Part shown: positions 32,829 to 44,008 of the stretch, piece after piece
How positions within the stretch are numbered: the first letter of the stretch is position 1
Layout: each line of letters starts with the position of its first letter
Origin: Lucinisca nassula
Taxonomy: Eukaryota > Mollusca > Bivalvia > Lucinida > Lucinidae
Direction of reading: 5' to 3'
DNA length: 64,000 nt
NCBI GenBank assembly: GCA_963580285.1
Contig: OY757011.1
Span: 203,005,644 to 203,069,643, forward strand
The notes under the pieces: generated by a model
What the model was told of the DNA's origin: nothing
Databases searched by the model: none
Seen by the model: the letters and a program-made list of their open reading frames with translations, nothing else
Program-made: the position numbers and the translations under genes

Positions 32829-33234
32829 CTTGTTTTGTTTTGTTTGAGTTGAGGTTTTACTTCCCCGTCAACACTATTAAGGTTTCTTCCGATTCTGTGG
32901 GGATTTTACCCCACATTGAGATGAAATGGCATTTAAATAAGTTCTGAATAGTTAGATCCTTTGGAAGCAAAGCATACACCAAATAAACGAAAATAGCAGG
33001 CTCGCTTTTAGTGAGTCTGCACATGACCAGTACTGAAATGTGCTACACCGGCCACAGTCCTACCGCCCATAGAAACCGCTAGGGTTTAAGGAGGGGTTGG
33101 ACTCGCATCACTTGTCCTGGACAGGCTGAGACCTAAGCTGTTTACCAGTACTCAAGTTCGATCGGTTTCAGCTCTTTGCGGAAGCACCGTGCAGCCCGAT
33201 CTATTTCTCCAGGGCCCGATGGGCAAGGGCGCTT
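32829..33234 (-). mobile_element. SINE-2, old and rearranged
   Basis: The tail part (32829-32940, 'tttgagttgaggttttactt', 'cacattgagatgaaatggca') and head part (33090-33234, 'tttaccagtactcaagttcg', 'ccgatgggcaaggg') are separated by about 150 bp of unrelated or very diverged sequence. Confidence 0.6.
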
Positions 33235-34354
33235 ACGAACTTGTACACTGTGCTTTAGTTTTAGGTCTGTTGTGTATTCAAGTCTTTCAATGGATAACAC
33301 TTTTAGCAAATAACAGCTGGGGTTTAGGGAATTTGTGGTGGCCGTAAAAAGATTCCGTGATTATAGAGTAGAATATATTCTACAGTTCACTGCGACAACC
33401 GATGCATTTTTTTAAATTTTGAAAACTTATATATCAAGAAGCACTGTGACGTATCAACAGACAGCATACTTTACTAGCATTCTATCTCAACAATCTTTTA
33501 AATTTTATAAAAAAGATGGAATAAGTATTTACACTGGGAATGCAGTTGATTGCCATTTGCCAACCATGATGCAATTCTAGCCGCGTATGTTAAACTGGAT
33601 CTCCAAGTGACTGAAAGATGTAGTAATATTTCATGTTTGCCGAATAAGAAATATTTACCTCATTGGTCAGGACACTCCAGAACAGACATATCCTTAACTG
33701 TTGTGGTGTCCGTTCTAGGTCAACAAAGTTTGTATATTTCCTACTATGTGTCGCTAGGCATATATAGCTTTATTGAAGTGAAGGCAGTGATCATGAATCG
33801 ACCTGATTCAACATAAAGCTTGACTAAACTGAAAACCCGAATACGACATTGAACACAAATAGAGACCAGTCAGAATTCTAAAGCATCGATGCAACCTACG
33901 GTAATAGAATTCTATACTTCCTATATTTGCAAATAAGGTTGTTCTAACTGCTACAGAAACTGCAAACATAAACGATTTTATATATATCGAAGGCAAATAA
34001 TGCAAGAAATAAAATGGCTAAAGACGTAAATCTTGGCCACAGTATAAAAACCTTAGTATTTATAATATGTTAACCATTTAGAAGTTATAGATTTGGTATG
34101 GAGTGTTACAAGCCAAAAGTATTTTTCAGACGGATCAAGGAGAGATAACAACTCTGAGTAAAAAAAATAGAGTTGCCGTCTTTAGCCATAATATGTTTCC
34201 TGGTCGATATATCTGTGAAGTTCTATCCACTTATTTCTTATAAAGGAGCTATGAGTGACATTCAATTAGAACAAATACCACAAAGAACCGGAAGAGAACA
34301 GTTCCTTAGTAACAAATAAAATGAGTGTGGATACATCTGGAGCTGATCGAATCG
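33235..34354. other. Intron sequence, no feature recognised
   Basis: A short RT-1-like 'aagtgaaggcagtgatcatg' piece occurs at 33776. Otherwise no repeat match or exon-like segment in 1.1 kb. Confidence 0.35.
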
Positions 34355-34638
34355 ATTACGAAAACATGCCTATATAAATACATTGTAAATATTACCGCCG
34401 AAAAAAATGAAAATTCTAAGATGAAAAATTGTGATATTTTTCATTTTTTTCTGCTCAAAAAATATTTTGTGAGTACTCGTTAGAAGCGTCTTATTGAGGC
34501 GGTTCTCACGAGTACCCACAAGCAATATTTTAGAGCAGAAATAAGAAAAGATAGGTTTACCCCTGTAAACCCCAGTTTTACTGTATAAAAGCGGGGTTCA
34601 AGGTGGGCGAACTTATATAGGCGCGTTTTCTTGATGAG
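34355..34638. mobile_element. Foldback element A
   Basis: Ends 'gattacgaaaacatgcctat' and 'ataggcgcgttttcttgatg'; central palindrome at about 34470-34522. Confidence 0.83.
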
Positions 34639-34726
34639 AACCCAAATCAAGTATCAAACCTCAAAAGAATAGATGGACAATCACATCTTAACAAAGTACA
34701 AAATCACAGAAATTGGCAACTCATTC

Positions 34727-34862
34727 ATTACGATAACACACCCGTGTGGCATTGTGCATTTTTCACACCTCCAAAATGGCTACCTTTCTGAAGAAAATCC
34801 ATGATACTTTTCTTATTTATATTTTAAACAAAGGTTGTGGGTACTCGTTAGAAGCCAAAGAC
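34727..34862. mobile_element. Foldback element B, left half
   Basis: 'cattacgataacacacccgt' to 'gtgggtactcgttagaagcc', cut in the central palindrome where an RT-1 fragment begins. Confidence 0.78.
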
Positions 34863-35007
34863 ACAATTACTTTTCCACAAAACAGACAATTAGCTATCGA
34901 AAACAAAAATACACAACCGATACACACACTCAAAGGCAACCCAAAATAACAGTGAACCGGACCAGAAGAACCGCCTTGGAACGGTCAGTGAAAAGAATTT
35001 CATTGGA
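34863..35007 (-). mobile_element. RT-1 fragment
   Basis: 'caattacttttccacaaaac' to 'cggtcagtgaaaagaatttc', interrupted by the next RT-1 copy. Confidence 0.75.
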
Positions 35008-35612
35008 GTAGAAGTAAAACAAAGATCAGGAATTGATACAATTAACTCACTCCATCCATAAAAGACACCAAAGGGAAAGAAATACAAACACCAAGCGACC
35101 AGACCATAATGGAAACCTAAACAAAGGAAGGCCATATGGACAGTTACTTTCCCACAAAATGGCCATATGGCCGTCCAAAATTAAAAGACACAAGCGACAC
35201 ACACAGCAAGCAACAAACAACAACACAAACAAACCGCCTTAAATCGATTTAACGAGGCCGCAATCGCCCTTACTTTCGCCGCGATCTAGACAAATGATTT
35301 GATCAGTCCGCATGAAGGTCTCCTAACTCATCAGTGCAACAACTCCGAGAACAGAAAATCAAACAACCACAGAGATGAAACAATTGGGACTACTCGACAG
35401 CAAGAAACCATTGCAATGCTTGAGCAAACGAAAACCAACAGTTAGACTCCGATGGGCCCGACCAGAAACAGTACATCAGGCACCAACCAACATTATATTA
35501 AATCTAATTCTCAGTAACCCGCTGGGCTTGAACCGGCATAGAATCTGAGGCCTGACCCACCGGCGTGCAAAGCTGTCAACCAAAATGTGATTAACGACCA
35601 TGCATGCAGTCT
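35008..35612 (-). mobile_element. RT-1 copy with a local hypermutated cluster
   Basis: From the 3' terminus 'tagaagtaaaacaaagatca' to 'accatgcatgcagtct'. Between 35088 and 35240 it differs from the 14376 copy almost only by plus-strand T-to-C (sense A-to-G): nine such changes counted, seven within about 45 bp ('caagcgacacacacagcaag'). Confidence 0.85.
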
Positions 35613-35963
35613 ATCGGAAGCACGGAATACACCACAGAACTGGAAAATATGGAGTGTTAATGTTTGCTGGGTCAGATTAGCTAGTCTTTTTAAGAACGTC
35701 TTTTAAGCTGTTTCTGCATTTAGCACTAAGGACTATTCCATGTTTTATTAAATAAGTAAATGAACAAATTAACTTCGGATTTAGAATTGTTAATTTCTTT
35801 GTCTGAGACGAAATGAGAACATGTTTGCTTGAAACAGAACGAAAGGAACATTTGAATTTCTAATTAAATTTGCTTGTTTACTCCCGTATTGACATGGAAA
35901 GGAGAGTATTATTATTTGGAATTCGTGCCATTTCAGCGTCCTAATAATATCGACAATTCTACA
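35613..35963. other. Intron sequence, no feature recognised
   Basis: No repeat or exon-like segment seen. Confidence 0.4.
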
Positions 35964-36060
35964 TAGGCCCCCGCCCATCGGGGCTTGAAGAAATAGATGG
36001 CTACATGATGCTTCCACGCAGAGCTGTAATCAACCGCAGACGAGAACTGGTAAACCCTTT
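35964..36060 (+). mobile_element. SINE-2 head fragment
   Basis: 'gcccccgcccatcggggctt' to 'gagaactggtaaaccctt', truncated where a foldback-A terminus fragment ('acgaaaacacgcctatacaa') follows. Confidence 0.8.
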
Positions 36061-36249
36061 ACGAAAACACGCCTATACAAATATACGGTAAGTTGACAAC
36101 AAAACTGCTAAATGGCTATCAAAAGCAGTTCAAACATGTAAAGACAAACAAGAACAGTAATAAAACACAATGGGTCCGGTCAGTATAAATATTTAGGACT
36201 GTGATCACAATCATTGTCCTTGGTTCAGCCGTGGTTTGGAGAAATAGTT

Positions 36250-36532
36250 CATTACGAAAACACGCCTACACAAATACATTGTAAACTTTACCGCCGAAAA
36301 AACGAAAAATTTCAAATGAAAACTTATGATATTTTTATTACTGCTCAAAATATAGATTGTGGGTACCGGTTAGAACCGCCTCACTCATGGAGGCGGTCCT
36401 AACGAATACCCACAATCTATATTTTAGAGCAGAAATACGAAAAATAAGCTTTACCCCTGTAAACCCCAGTTTTACTTTATAAACGTGGAGTTCAAGGGGG
36501 TCAAAATTATATATGCGTGTTTTCGTGATGAC
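36250..36532. mobile_element. Foldback element A, near-complete
   Basis: Ends 'cattacgaaaacacgcctac' and 'atatgcgtgttttcgtgatg'. Halves are 'actttaccgccgaaaa' and 'gtaaaccccagttttacttt'; central palindrome 'gggtaccggttagaaccgcc' with complement (36360-36410). Confidence 0.87.
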
Positions 36533-36629
36533 TGGCCTCAACAACTGAGATGTGCATTTGAGTGACAGTCAGGTCCAAGTCAGAGATATAATCTCTGCAA
36601 TATCGTCGAGAACCAAAGAGTCAAACAAG

Positions 36630-36745
36630 TACAGAGATAACCAACCATGAGAACCCAACAGCATGATATAACTAAAATGCTGAAACAAGCGAGACCCGAT
36701 GGGCCTGATCGGAGACAGAGCATCAGTCACCAACCTACTTATGAA
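36630..36745 (-). mobile_element. RT-1 fragment
   Basis: 'acagagataaccaaccatga' to 'agacagagcatcagtcacca' from the RT-1 3' region just after the RT stop. Confidence 0.75.
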
Positions 36746-37461
36746 TGCTTGGTTTCTTGGAGCCTACATACAGTAGTCTCATTGTTATCTCGAGGTTTTC
36801 CCTGAGTAGCGTGATTCTTTTGATTCTACTCTACAACACTAATCTTGTTTGGTTACATGCAATGGCAATATTTCTATTAAGGCTTTAACTGGCTTTTTTT
36901 TCTTCACGCCACAGAAGCGAGCTACTACTTGGAGCATACAATATTTTGAAGAAGATGTTATTTGAAAAAAAAGTATAAAACGTTGTGAATGAGCTCGGCA
37001 TATCGCCTGATCATGTTCTATGTTTATTAAAGATAATGTCCGACTTGCAGCGTTGGTATAGCACCATCTCACCTCAGGAAGAACCCAAGGAAACAGAAAA
37101 CACAAACCATCAATGAGTAATGACGCAGTACTAAAGTACCTTGAGATATGATTGTATTGCAGAACAAACCCAACACTTATAATTGAGCCAGCGCACGACA
37201 AAATCTACAAGAAGGCTTGAGCGACCAGCGAAGACCCAGATCAGCCTACACATTCGCACAGTCTGATCAGAGTCTTTGCTGATTGCATATAACTACTATA
37301 GGCTAATATCTATGCAAAGAGACATAGGCAAGAGGTCTTGTCATAGTGGATGGGTGGGCAGGTTGATTTGAGTCTGTGCTGGTCGCACTGGTCTTATTGT
37401 ACGTTTTGTCATGCGCCGGCTCAATTATAATGCGAACAATCTCACTACTGCCTTAACGTAC
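36746..37461. other. Intron between PKG exons c and d, no feature recognised
   Basis: No repeat match found; sequence immediately downstream of exon c's donor. Confidence 0.4.
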
Positions 37462-37556
37462 CTAATAAGGGATTTCTCGCCAAAGTAATCCCCACGCTTT
37501 AGTCGTCTTACTTCCTGAGGATCATCATGGCCAGCTATTGTCTGAGTGACTTTTAC
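37462..37556 (-). CDS. PRKG1-like: PKG exon c: CNB-B core with FGE motif
   Basis: A 95-nt exon with acceptor tttatcttgtag and donor GTACGT (37456-37461). It begins in phase 0 with VKVTQTIAGHDDPQEVRRL, continues KRGDYFGEKSLI, and ends with two bases (AG) of a split Ser codon completed by exon d. GD(W/Y)FGEKAL is the beginning of the phosphate-binding cassette, whose Gly-Glu contacts the ribose of cGMP. The loop after VKVTQT is variable between PKGs. The exon is 1.0 kb upstream of exon b on the map, the shortest intron of the five-exon set. Confidence 0.93.
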
Positions 37557-37957
37557 CTACAAGATAAATGATCCAGCATGTGAGAACAAACTCCTTACCA
37601 TTCTCCAATTCACATGCTGCAAATACGTTTGTGAAATCAATAAATAGAGCTTTCTGTGTCTGTTCCATCCGAAATGGATTTGGAGAGACTGCGCTAATGC
37701 GCATGCGCTCCTGAGCCTTTACGTGTCGCCTTTGCAATACATTTTCATTAAGTGTGAGTTTTCTCAAATGATTATTTATATACAGCAGTTTTGTTCTGTA
37801 CATGAACTAGCTAAAATTATACGAATGAGTCGGAGTACAGCATAACATTGTAACGTTTGTGATCAATAAGACTCACTGCCACCTTTGTCATAAAGCTTAT
37901 CTGTTCAGAGGCATAGTTGTTGTTCCTTTTGGAAAGCTCAGATGCTGTAGAGGGCTC
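37557..37957. other. Intron between PKG exons b and c with an NRF-1-like palindrome
   Basis: 'agactgcgctaatgcgcatg' (37685-37704) contains TGCGCATGCGC and resembles the loop of the hairpin at 47062-47133. The remainder is unrecognised. Confidence 0.45.
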
Positions 37958-38236
37958 ATGTGAACCACAAAAGTTCCAATGCGATTCTTCTGTTGTGGTT
38001 TATTATTGTAAGTTATTGTTTCCCTATGCCTGTATGTACGAGTATTGCTAATATATTTTTTACTTTGCATAGCCTTCTGGCCGTTTTGTGGGAAAGTAGC
38101 TGCCCTTTTGGCTTTCCGCTTAGGAAGTTTCCATTACGGTGGCGTTGTTGTATGCTGGAGATTATTTCCATTTGGTGTCTTTGATGGGCGGTGTGAAGTA
38201 CTTATATCGATTTCTAATTATTGGCTTCACTGCTAC
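37958..38236 (+). mobile_element. RT-1 copy, 3' region
   Basis: 'gtgaaccacaaaagttccaa' to 'tcgatttctaattattggct', ending near 'cttcactgct'. It lies in the short 1.0-kb intron. Confidence 0.82.
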
Positions 38237-38296
38237 CAAACTAAGGTGGAACAGTGCCCTAATTGCCCTCAAATAGTTAAACAATGTTGTCCCGAA

Positions 38297-38553
38297 ATTT
38301 CCATTTCAATAACACACCCGTGCGACATAGTGCATATTTCTCATCCCCAAAAATGGCTACTTTTCTGATGAAAATCCCTGATATTTTTCTTACAAATATT
38401 GCAAACAAAGGTCGTGTGGTTCTAACGAGTACCCACAACCCTATGTCTTGGAGTAAAAATAAGAAAAAAATGTATACCCCCGTAAACCCCCGTTTTCCCT
38501 AAATAAAGTGGGGTATAGGGGGTCTTCATTTCACGGACTAGTTCAAGTGATTT
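38297..38553. mobile_element. Foldback element B
   Basis: Ends 'ataacacacccgtgcgacat' and 'cacggactagttcaagtgat'. The left arm of the central palindrome is largely deleted ('aggtcgtgtggttctaacga'). Confidence 0.8.
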
Positions 38554-38570
38554 GGTCGTTTCAACCTTAC

Positions 38571-38648
38571 CTCTCCCTTGCTGATAATAAAGAAAGTATC
38601 CCCAGTAGCTCCTTCTCGAATGATGTATTCACCCTCGTGGAAAAAGTC
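38571..38648 (-). CDS. PRKG1-like: PKG exon b: start of CNB-B
   Basis: A 78-nt exon with acceptor atctacttacag and donor GTAAGG (38565-38570), phase 0 at both ends, 26 codons. It encodes [16 protein letters not shown] followed by [28 protein letters not shown] is the signature of the first beta strands of the second cGMP-binding domain in PKG I. It joins exon a (..ADVLEV) and exon c (VKVTQT..) in frame. A B-type foldback element ends at about 38552, roughly 15 bp beyond the donor. Confidence 0.93.
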
Positions 38649-39282
38649 CTGTAAGTAGATAGAATCACCTTTTCAGCATATGCATGCGCAATATAATATA
38701 GTTTATGGATTTCAGGACTATAGTGCACAAACACTCCTGTGTAATAATCGTGCCTTTCATTAATCTAGCGGACGAAGGCGGTTTTTTTTTCATATATACT
38801 AAAAGAAAAACGAAAGACATGGCCTACAAACCGATCCAACGGGACCACAACCCAAGCACCATCCAACGCTGCGGTTTACACAGCCCAGCCAGCTTGGAAG
38901 TCTCCCAACCCATCAATGTGCCTTTACGGGCAACAATTAAATTCAACGAAAAAGCTGTGTTGAAGAATGAACTCGAAAGTGACAACGCGCCGAGACACCC
39001 GATGACCCCCGATGGCCCAAGCAACAACACCTGACACCGGAACAACTAGAGAAAGTGACCAGTGGGTCACGTATACCCCCGGCCAGCGTCACCCTCTGAT
39101 ATATCTTTCGAGCTTGTATGTAATATGAATGAAGTCAAGAAGCTATAAGAATCTACAAATGTGCTTGTAAAAGCTAAACCAAACATAAAATTTCTAAATG
39201 GACCAAGGGAGTGAGGGCATCAAATAGTACATACAGGCATCTATAAACTTTGACAGAAAACTTTAACCAAATGCAAAAATTT
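38649..39282. other. Intron sequence; GC-richer block 38815-39110
   Basis: The block 'gcctacaaaccgatccaacg' to 'cccccggccagcgtcaccct' is less AT-rich than its surroundings and keeps open frames on both strands (109 codons plus, 73 minus). No domain was recognised; it may be an unclassified repeat. Confidence 0.35.
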
Positions 39283-40664
39283 CTAAGTCCGTGACCTTGA
39301 GGTCAAGGTCACCATGGGTGGGCGAAGGGGCATGCATCCTGAAATCATTTATCAAAAATGAAGAGAATCTAACATGTGGTTACAGGGATATCAGCCATGA
39401 AAAATGTTTAACACAAAACTTTGACGTAAAAGTAGATGAACAGACAGACAGACAGCCCTACAAGGGGCTTGATCCAGAGGCTTAGATATTCCATATGAAA
39501 GGTAATGCTATAGAGATATCCTTTACCAAACATGAAGAGAATCTAACATGTGGTTACAGAGATATCAGCAATGAAAAAGGTTTAACACAAAACTTTCACG
39601 TAAAATTAGATGAACAGACAGACAGACAGCCCACCCTGGGGCTTGACCCAGGGGCTTAGATATTCCATATGAAAGGTAATGCTATAGAGATATCCTGTAC
39701 CAAACATGAAGAGAATCTAATATGTGGTTACAGAGATATCAGCAATGAAAAAGGTTTAACACAAAAGTTTGACGTAAAAGGAGATGAACAGACAGACAGA
39801 CAGACAACCCACCCAGGGGCTTGACCCAGGGGCTTAGATATTCCATATGAAAGGTAATGCTATAGAGATATCCTGTACCAAATATGAAGAGAATCCAACC
39901 TGTGGTTACAGAGATATAAGCAATCAAAAAGGTTTAACGCAAAAGTTTGACGTAAAAGGAGATGAACAGACAGACAGACAGACAACCCACCCAGGGGCTT
40001 GACCCAGGGGCTTAGATATTCCATATGAAAGGTAATGCTATAGAGATATCCTGTACCAAATATGAAGAGAATCCAACCTGTGGTTACAGAGATATAAGCA
40101 ATCAAAAAGGTTTAACGCAAAACTTTGACGTAAAAGGAGATGAACAGACAGACAGACAGACAGACAACCCACCCAGGGGCTTAGATATTCCATATGAAAG
40201 GTAATGCTATAGAGATATCCTGTACCAAATATGAAGAGAATCCAACCTGTGGTTACAGAGATATGAGCAATCAAAAAGGTTTAACACAAAACTTTGACGT
40301 AAAATTAGATGAACAGACAGACAGACAGCCCACCCAGGGGCTTGACCCAGGGGCTTAGATATTCCATATGAAAGGTAATGCTATAGAGATATCCTGTACC
40401 AAACATGAAGAGAATCTAATATGTGGTTACAGAGATATCAGCAATGAAAAAGGTTTAACACAAAAGTTTGACGTAAAAGGAGATGAACAGACAGACAGAC
40501 AGACAACCCACCCAGGGGCTTGACCCAGGGGCTTAGATATTCCATATGAAAGGTAATGCTATAGAGATATCCTGTACCAAATATGAAGAGAATCCAACCT
40601 GTGGTTACAGAGATATAAGCAATCAAAAAGGTTTAACGCAAAACTTTGACGTAAAAGGAGATGA

Positions 40665-40696
<32 letters not shown>

Positions 40697-40957
40697 CCCA
40701 CCCAGGGGCTTGACCCAGGGGCTTAGATATTCCATATGAAAGGTAATGCTATAGAGATATCCTGTACCAAATATGAAGAGAATCCAACCTGTGGTTACAG
40801 AGATATGAGCAATCAAAAAGGTTTAACGCAAAACTTTGACGTAAAGGTTGACGAACGACCGAACGAACGAACATACGAACGAACCAACGAACGGACGAAC
40901 GGACGGAAAGACGAAAACTATATACCCCCTGACATACTTCGTATGCCGGGGGTATAA
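39283..40957. repeat. Tandem array, about 178-bp unit, nine units
   Basis: After a lead unit from 39283 ('gtccgtgaccttgaggtcaa'), 'gcttagatattccatatgaa' recurs at about 39479, 39652, 39830, 40008, 40176, 40350, 40529 and 40719. Units share 'tggttacagagatat', 'gtttaac(a/g)caaaactttgac' and a (CAGA)n tract of variable length, and spacing is 168-190 bp. The array ends in an 'acgaacgaacgaac' stretch and a 'tatacccc...ggggtata' hairpin (40920-40957). Confidence 0.88.
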
Positions 40958-41196
40958 AAAAAAGCACTAGACAAATCCTGGCGGGCCAAGTAACTGACAA
41001 GCGCCTTTCCGAAACCAACAAGATCCGTTAACATATTGTCAAAAGTCGTGAGCATTGACTGTGATGACAATCATTTTAAATGTTAACCCAGGTTGACAAA
41101 TTGATGAGATAGGAGACCTCCATATCAGCCTACCAGCCAACTTAATTGTGTAAACGCGGCGGAAGTTGGTGAATGTTGGTGCCCCATAACACCGGC

Positions 41197-41436
41197 TTAA
41201 GGGGAATGGGAACACCTGGCAGATTTTTCCGCCATTTTTCAAAGGGAGACAACTTTCGGAACTTCCTGTTCGTTTTACTATAAGACCTGTCCCACTGAAA
41301 AGGGGTCAACTCTTAAAGGAAAGAATTTGCTCCTTAGGAGCAGATTATTTCCTTTAAGAGTTGACCCCTACTGACATGGGAGGCAAAATACTTTCGCAAG
41401 AATTGCCTCCCCTGAATGTGTTCCCATTCCCCTTAA
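41197..41436. mobile_element. TTAA MITE family Q
   Basis: TTAAGGGGAATGGGAACAC and GTGTTCCCATTCCCCTTAA are inverted termini. The centre holds 'ggtcaactcttaaaggaaag...ctttaagagttgacccc'. There is no coding capacity. Confidence 0.85.
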
Positions 41437-41439
41437 ACA

Positions 41440-41737
41440 CCCCACGCCCGGTAATATTCACTTGCCCTGGGATGCTTGATGCTTCCACGCCGAGCTGAAT
41501 TCGACAGCACATGAGTAGTGGTAAACCGCTGGGAGGTTCTAAGCCTGCCCGGTAAAAATGGTGCGAGTTGGACCGTCCATATGTATAAACCTATTGGTTT
41601 CATTGGGCGACAGGTCTTGAGATGTCATTTCATCTCAATGTCGGATAAAAGTTCCACGAAAAGGGATGTAACGCCTCCAAAAAAAAAACCTATACATTGT
41701 AAACGGGGTGGTTAAACCTCAAATTAAACAAACAAAG
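41440..41737 (+). mobile_element. SINE-2, full length
   Basis: Starts about 4 bp after the family Q MITE. Middle 'gacaggtcttgagatgtcat', A-rich slip 'ctccaaaaaaaaaacc', tail 'taaacctcaaattaaacaaa'. Confidence 0.82.
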
Positions 41738-41816
41738 GCGGTACTTTCGTTGCGGTTCCATTGTTTTATGTTCGGTGATATTGAACATCCTAATCATTGC
41801 CTTCACCTCTATTTGG
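41738..41816 (+). mobile_element. RT-1 fragment, internally deleted
   Basis: 'ggcggtactttcgttgcggt' joined to 'cattgccttcacctctattt'. Confidence 0.55.
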
Positions 41817-41992
41817 ATGTTTTCATTTTAACACGTCTGTGTGTCCCATTAAGGCAACTTAGTTGACATCCGTTTTGGGACGAGATGCTATCGCGGCTTG
41901 TCGCCTGTGATTTTGTTGTTTGTAAAGCTGTGTTTGTCTGTCTTTCCCTTTGATGTTTACGATAGACTTTTGGTTCACATTCGATATGTTCC

Positions 41993-42234
41993 TTAAGGGG
42001 AATGGGAACACCTGGCTGATTTTTTCGCCATTTTTCAAAGGGAGACAACTTTCGGGACTTCCTGTTTGCCTTTCTATAAGCCCTGTCCCACTGAAAAAGG
42101 GGTTTACTCTTAAAGGAAAGAATTTGCTCCTCATGAGCAAATTCTTTCCTTTAAGAGTTGACCCCTATTGAGATGGGAGACAAAAACACTTTTGCAGGAG
42201 TTGCCTCCCCTGAAGGTTTTCCCATTCACCTTAA
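41993..42234. mobile_element. TTAA MITE family Q, second copy
   Basis: Same orientation and about 90% like 41197-41436 by eye. Its hairpin is longer and cleaner ('gaaagaatttgctcctcatg' with complement). Confidence 0.85.
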
Positions 42235-42415
42235 GTACCTTTACATGTTTTAATTTGCAAAACTTACAGCAGCATTGGGCTGTCTACGTGGTATTGTTTT
42301 GGATCGAAATGGAATCAGGCTCGACACGTATAGCTGAAAATCTACAAAGTTGTGGTGCTGCTGACACTATTTTACGCATGCGAAATTCGGATACTTTACC
42401 AACTGCATGTATAAA

Positions 42416-43312
42416 AAGTAGAAGTAAAACAAAGATCAGGAATTGATACAATTAACTTACTCCACCCATAAAAGACACCAAAGGGAAAGAAATACAAACA
42501 GTAAGCGACAAGACCATTATGGAAACCTAAACAAAGGAAGGCCATAAGGACAGTTACTTTCCCACAAAATGGCCATATGGCCATCCAAAATAAAAATACA
42601 AAAGTGATACACACAGTAAGTAACAAACAATAACATAAATAAATCGCCACAGAAGAGCCGCCTTGGAACGGTCAGTGGAAGATTTCCACTGGGGGCTTAA
42701 ATCGATTTTACGTGGCCACAATCCTCGCCCTTACTTCCGTCGCGATTTAGACAAATAATTTGTTCAGTCCGCATAAAGGCCTCCTAACTCATCAGTGCAA
42801 CATCTCCGTGAACACAAAAATCAAAGAACCACAGAGGTGAGACAACGGTGAGGATCGACAGCAAGAAACCACTGAAATGCTGGAGCAAAAGAAAACCAAC
42901 AGTTAGACTCCGATGGGCCCGACCAGAGACAGAGCATCAGGCACCAACCAACATTACCTTGAATTAGATCTCTCTAATTCTCAATAAGACTTTACGTTGG
43001 AGCCGTCATAGAATCTGAGGCCTGACGCACCGGCGTGCAATTAAAGAGGGAAGCAAAGTTGCCAACCGTGATTGGGTTAACTACCATGCATGCAGTCTGT
43101 CGTATAATATCCATGTTGTACCCAATCTTTTTATATCGAAGAATGATTTTACGAAATTGGGTACTGAAGTCATTGCGGTTATATATTTTTCTGAATTTAT
43201 ATATTAAGTCACCATAAAATTCGGGTTCCGATAGACCTTGTTGCAGAAGAGATTTAAGTCCAATATTGAATTTTGAAATTAAATCAGAATGGCGTCTATA
43301 AAATTTTGAATC
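42416..43312 (-). pseudogene. RT-1 copy with RT C-terminal fragment
   Basis: Antisense copy from 'tagaagtaaaacaaagatca' at 42418, 5' truncated. The RT remnant (about 42992-43312) reads FYRRHSDLISKFNIGLKSLL, QQGLSEPEFYGDLIYKFRK, then DFSTQFRKIILRYKKIGYN and QASDSMTAP. It is a good non-hypermutated reference for the 14376 copy: over about 290 aligned bases I count 34 plus-strand T-to-C against about three other differences. Confidence 0.87.
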
Positions 43313-43642
43313 ACTTCCAAACAAGCCGTCTTAGAAAACAAATGATTAAAGGACAAGACAGGGTGTCAGACACAGACATTCCGAAAAGGGAGGGAGGGAA
43401 GCAGAGTGTACACACTCTTCTAAAATCCGTACAGTAACGATGGATAGGTCATGTTACCAGGATGCCTTCGGAACTAGTGCGAAATTCTATGGAGAACTAG
43501 AAATATGTAAACGTTCCCATGGTGGTCAAAAACAGCGATAAAAAGACGACCCAAACTAGAAGTGGCCAAAGCCTCCCCGGGGATTTCAATATACCAACGG
43601 AGTTGTGGGAACAGTTTCACAGGACAGAACAAAGTACCAAAG

Positions 43643-43950
43643 TAGAAGTGGAGGCAATGATCTGGAATCGCTACAATTAACCCACAGTTCCCATCAGAGA
43701 CACCAAAGGGAAAGAAACACAAACATGAAACAACAGACCCTAATGGAAACTTAACAGCGGAAAGCCAAAAGGACAGTTACTTTCCCACAAAGTGGCCGAT
43801 TGGCTATCCAAAATTAAATAGTATAAGCGACACAAACACCCAAAGACAAACCGTAACAAAAATAAACCGCGACAGAACCGCCTTGGGACGGTCAGCGAAA
43901 CGAAACCCACCGGGCTCTTAAACCGACCCCACGCGGCCACAATCCCCGCA
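43643..43950 (-). mobile_element. RT-1 copy, hypermutated at its 5' end
   Basis: From 'tagaagtggaggcaatgatc' to 'cacaatccccgc'. The last 50 bases ('ttaaaccgaccccacgcggc' against the usual 'ttaaatcgattttacgtggc') show six T-to-C changes in one 20-base block. Confidence 0.85.
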
Positions 43951-43952
43951 AT

Positions 43953-44008
43953 TAATCACATTTTATATTTACTATATAAAAGTGGGGTTCAAGGGGGTCA
44001 AAACATGC
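43953..44008. mobile_element. Foldback element A remnant
   Basis: 'tttactatataaaagtgggg' then 'caagggggtcaaaac', the inner part of an A right half, abutting the RT-1 copy. Confidence 0.6.

Noticed and set aside
38824..39045. Host gene exon in the GC-richer block (reads NTAFSLNLIVARKGTLMGWE)
   Set aside because: Frames are open on both strands with no splice support and no recognised domain; more likely an unclassified repeat.
39479..40845. CRISPR-like array
   Set aside because: Units are about 178 bp with no unique spacers; it is a plain tandem repeat in eukaryotic DNA.
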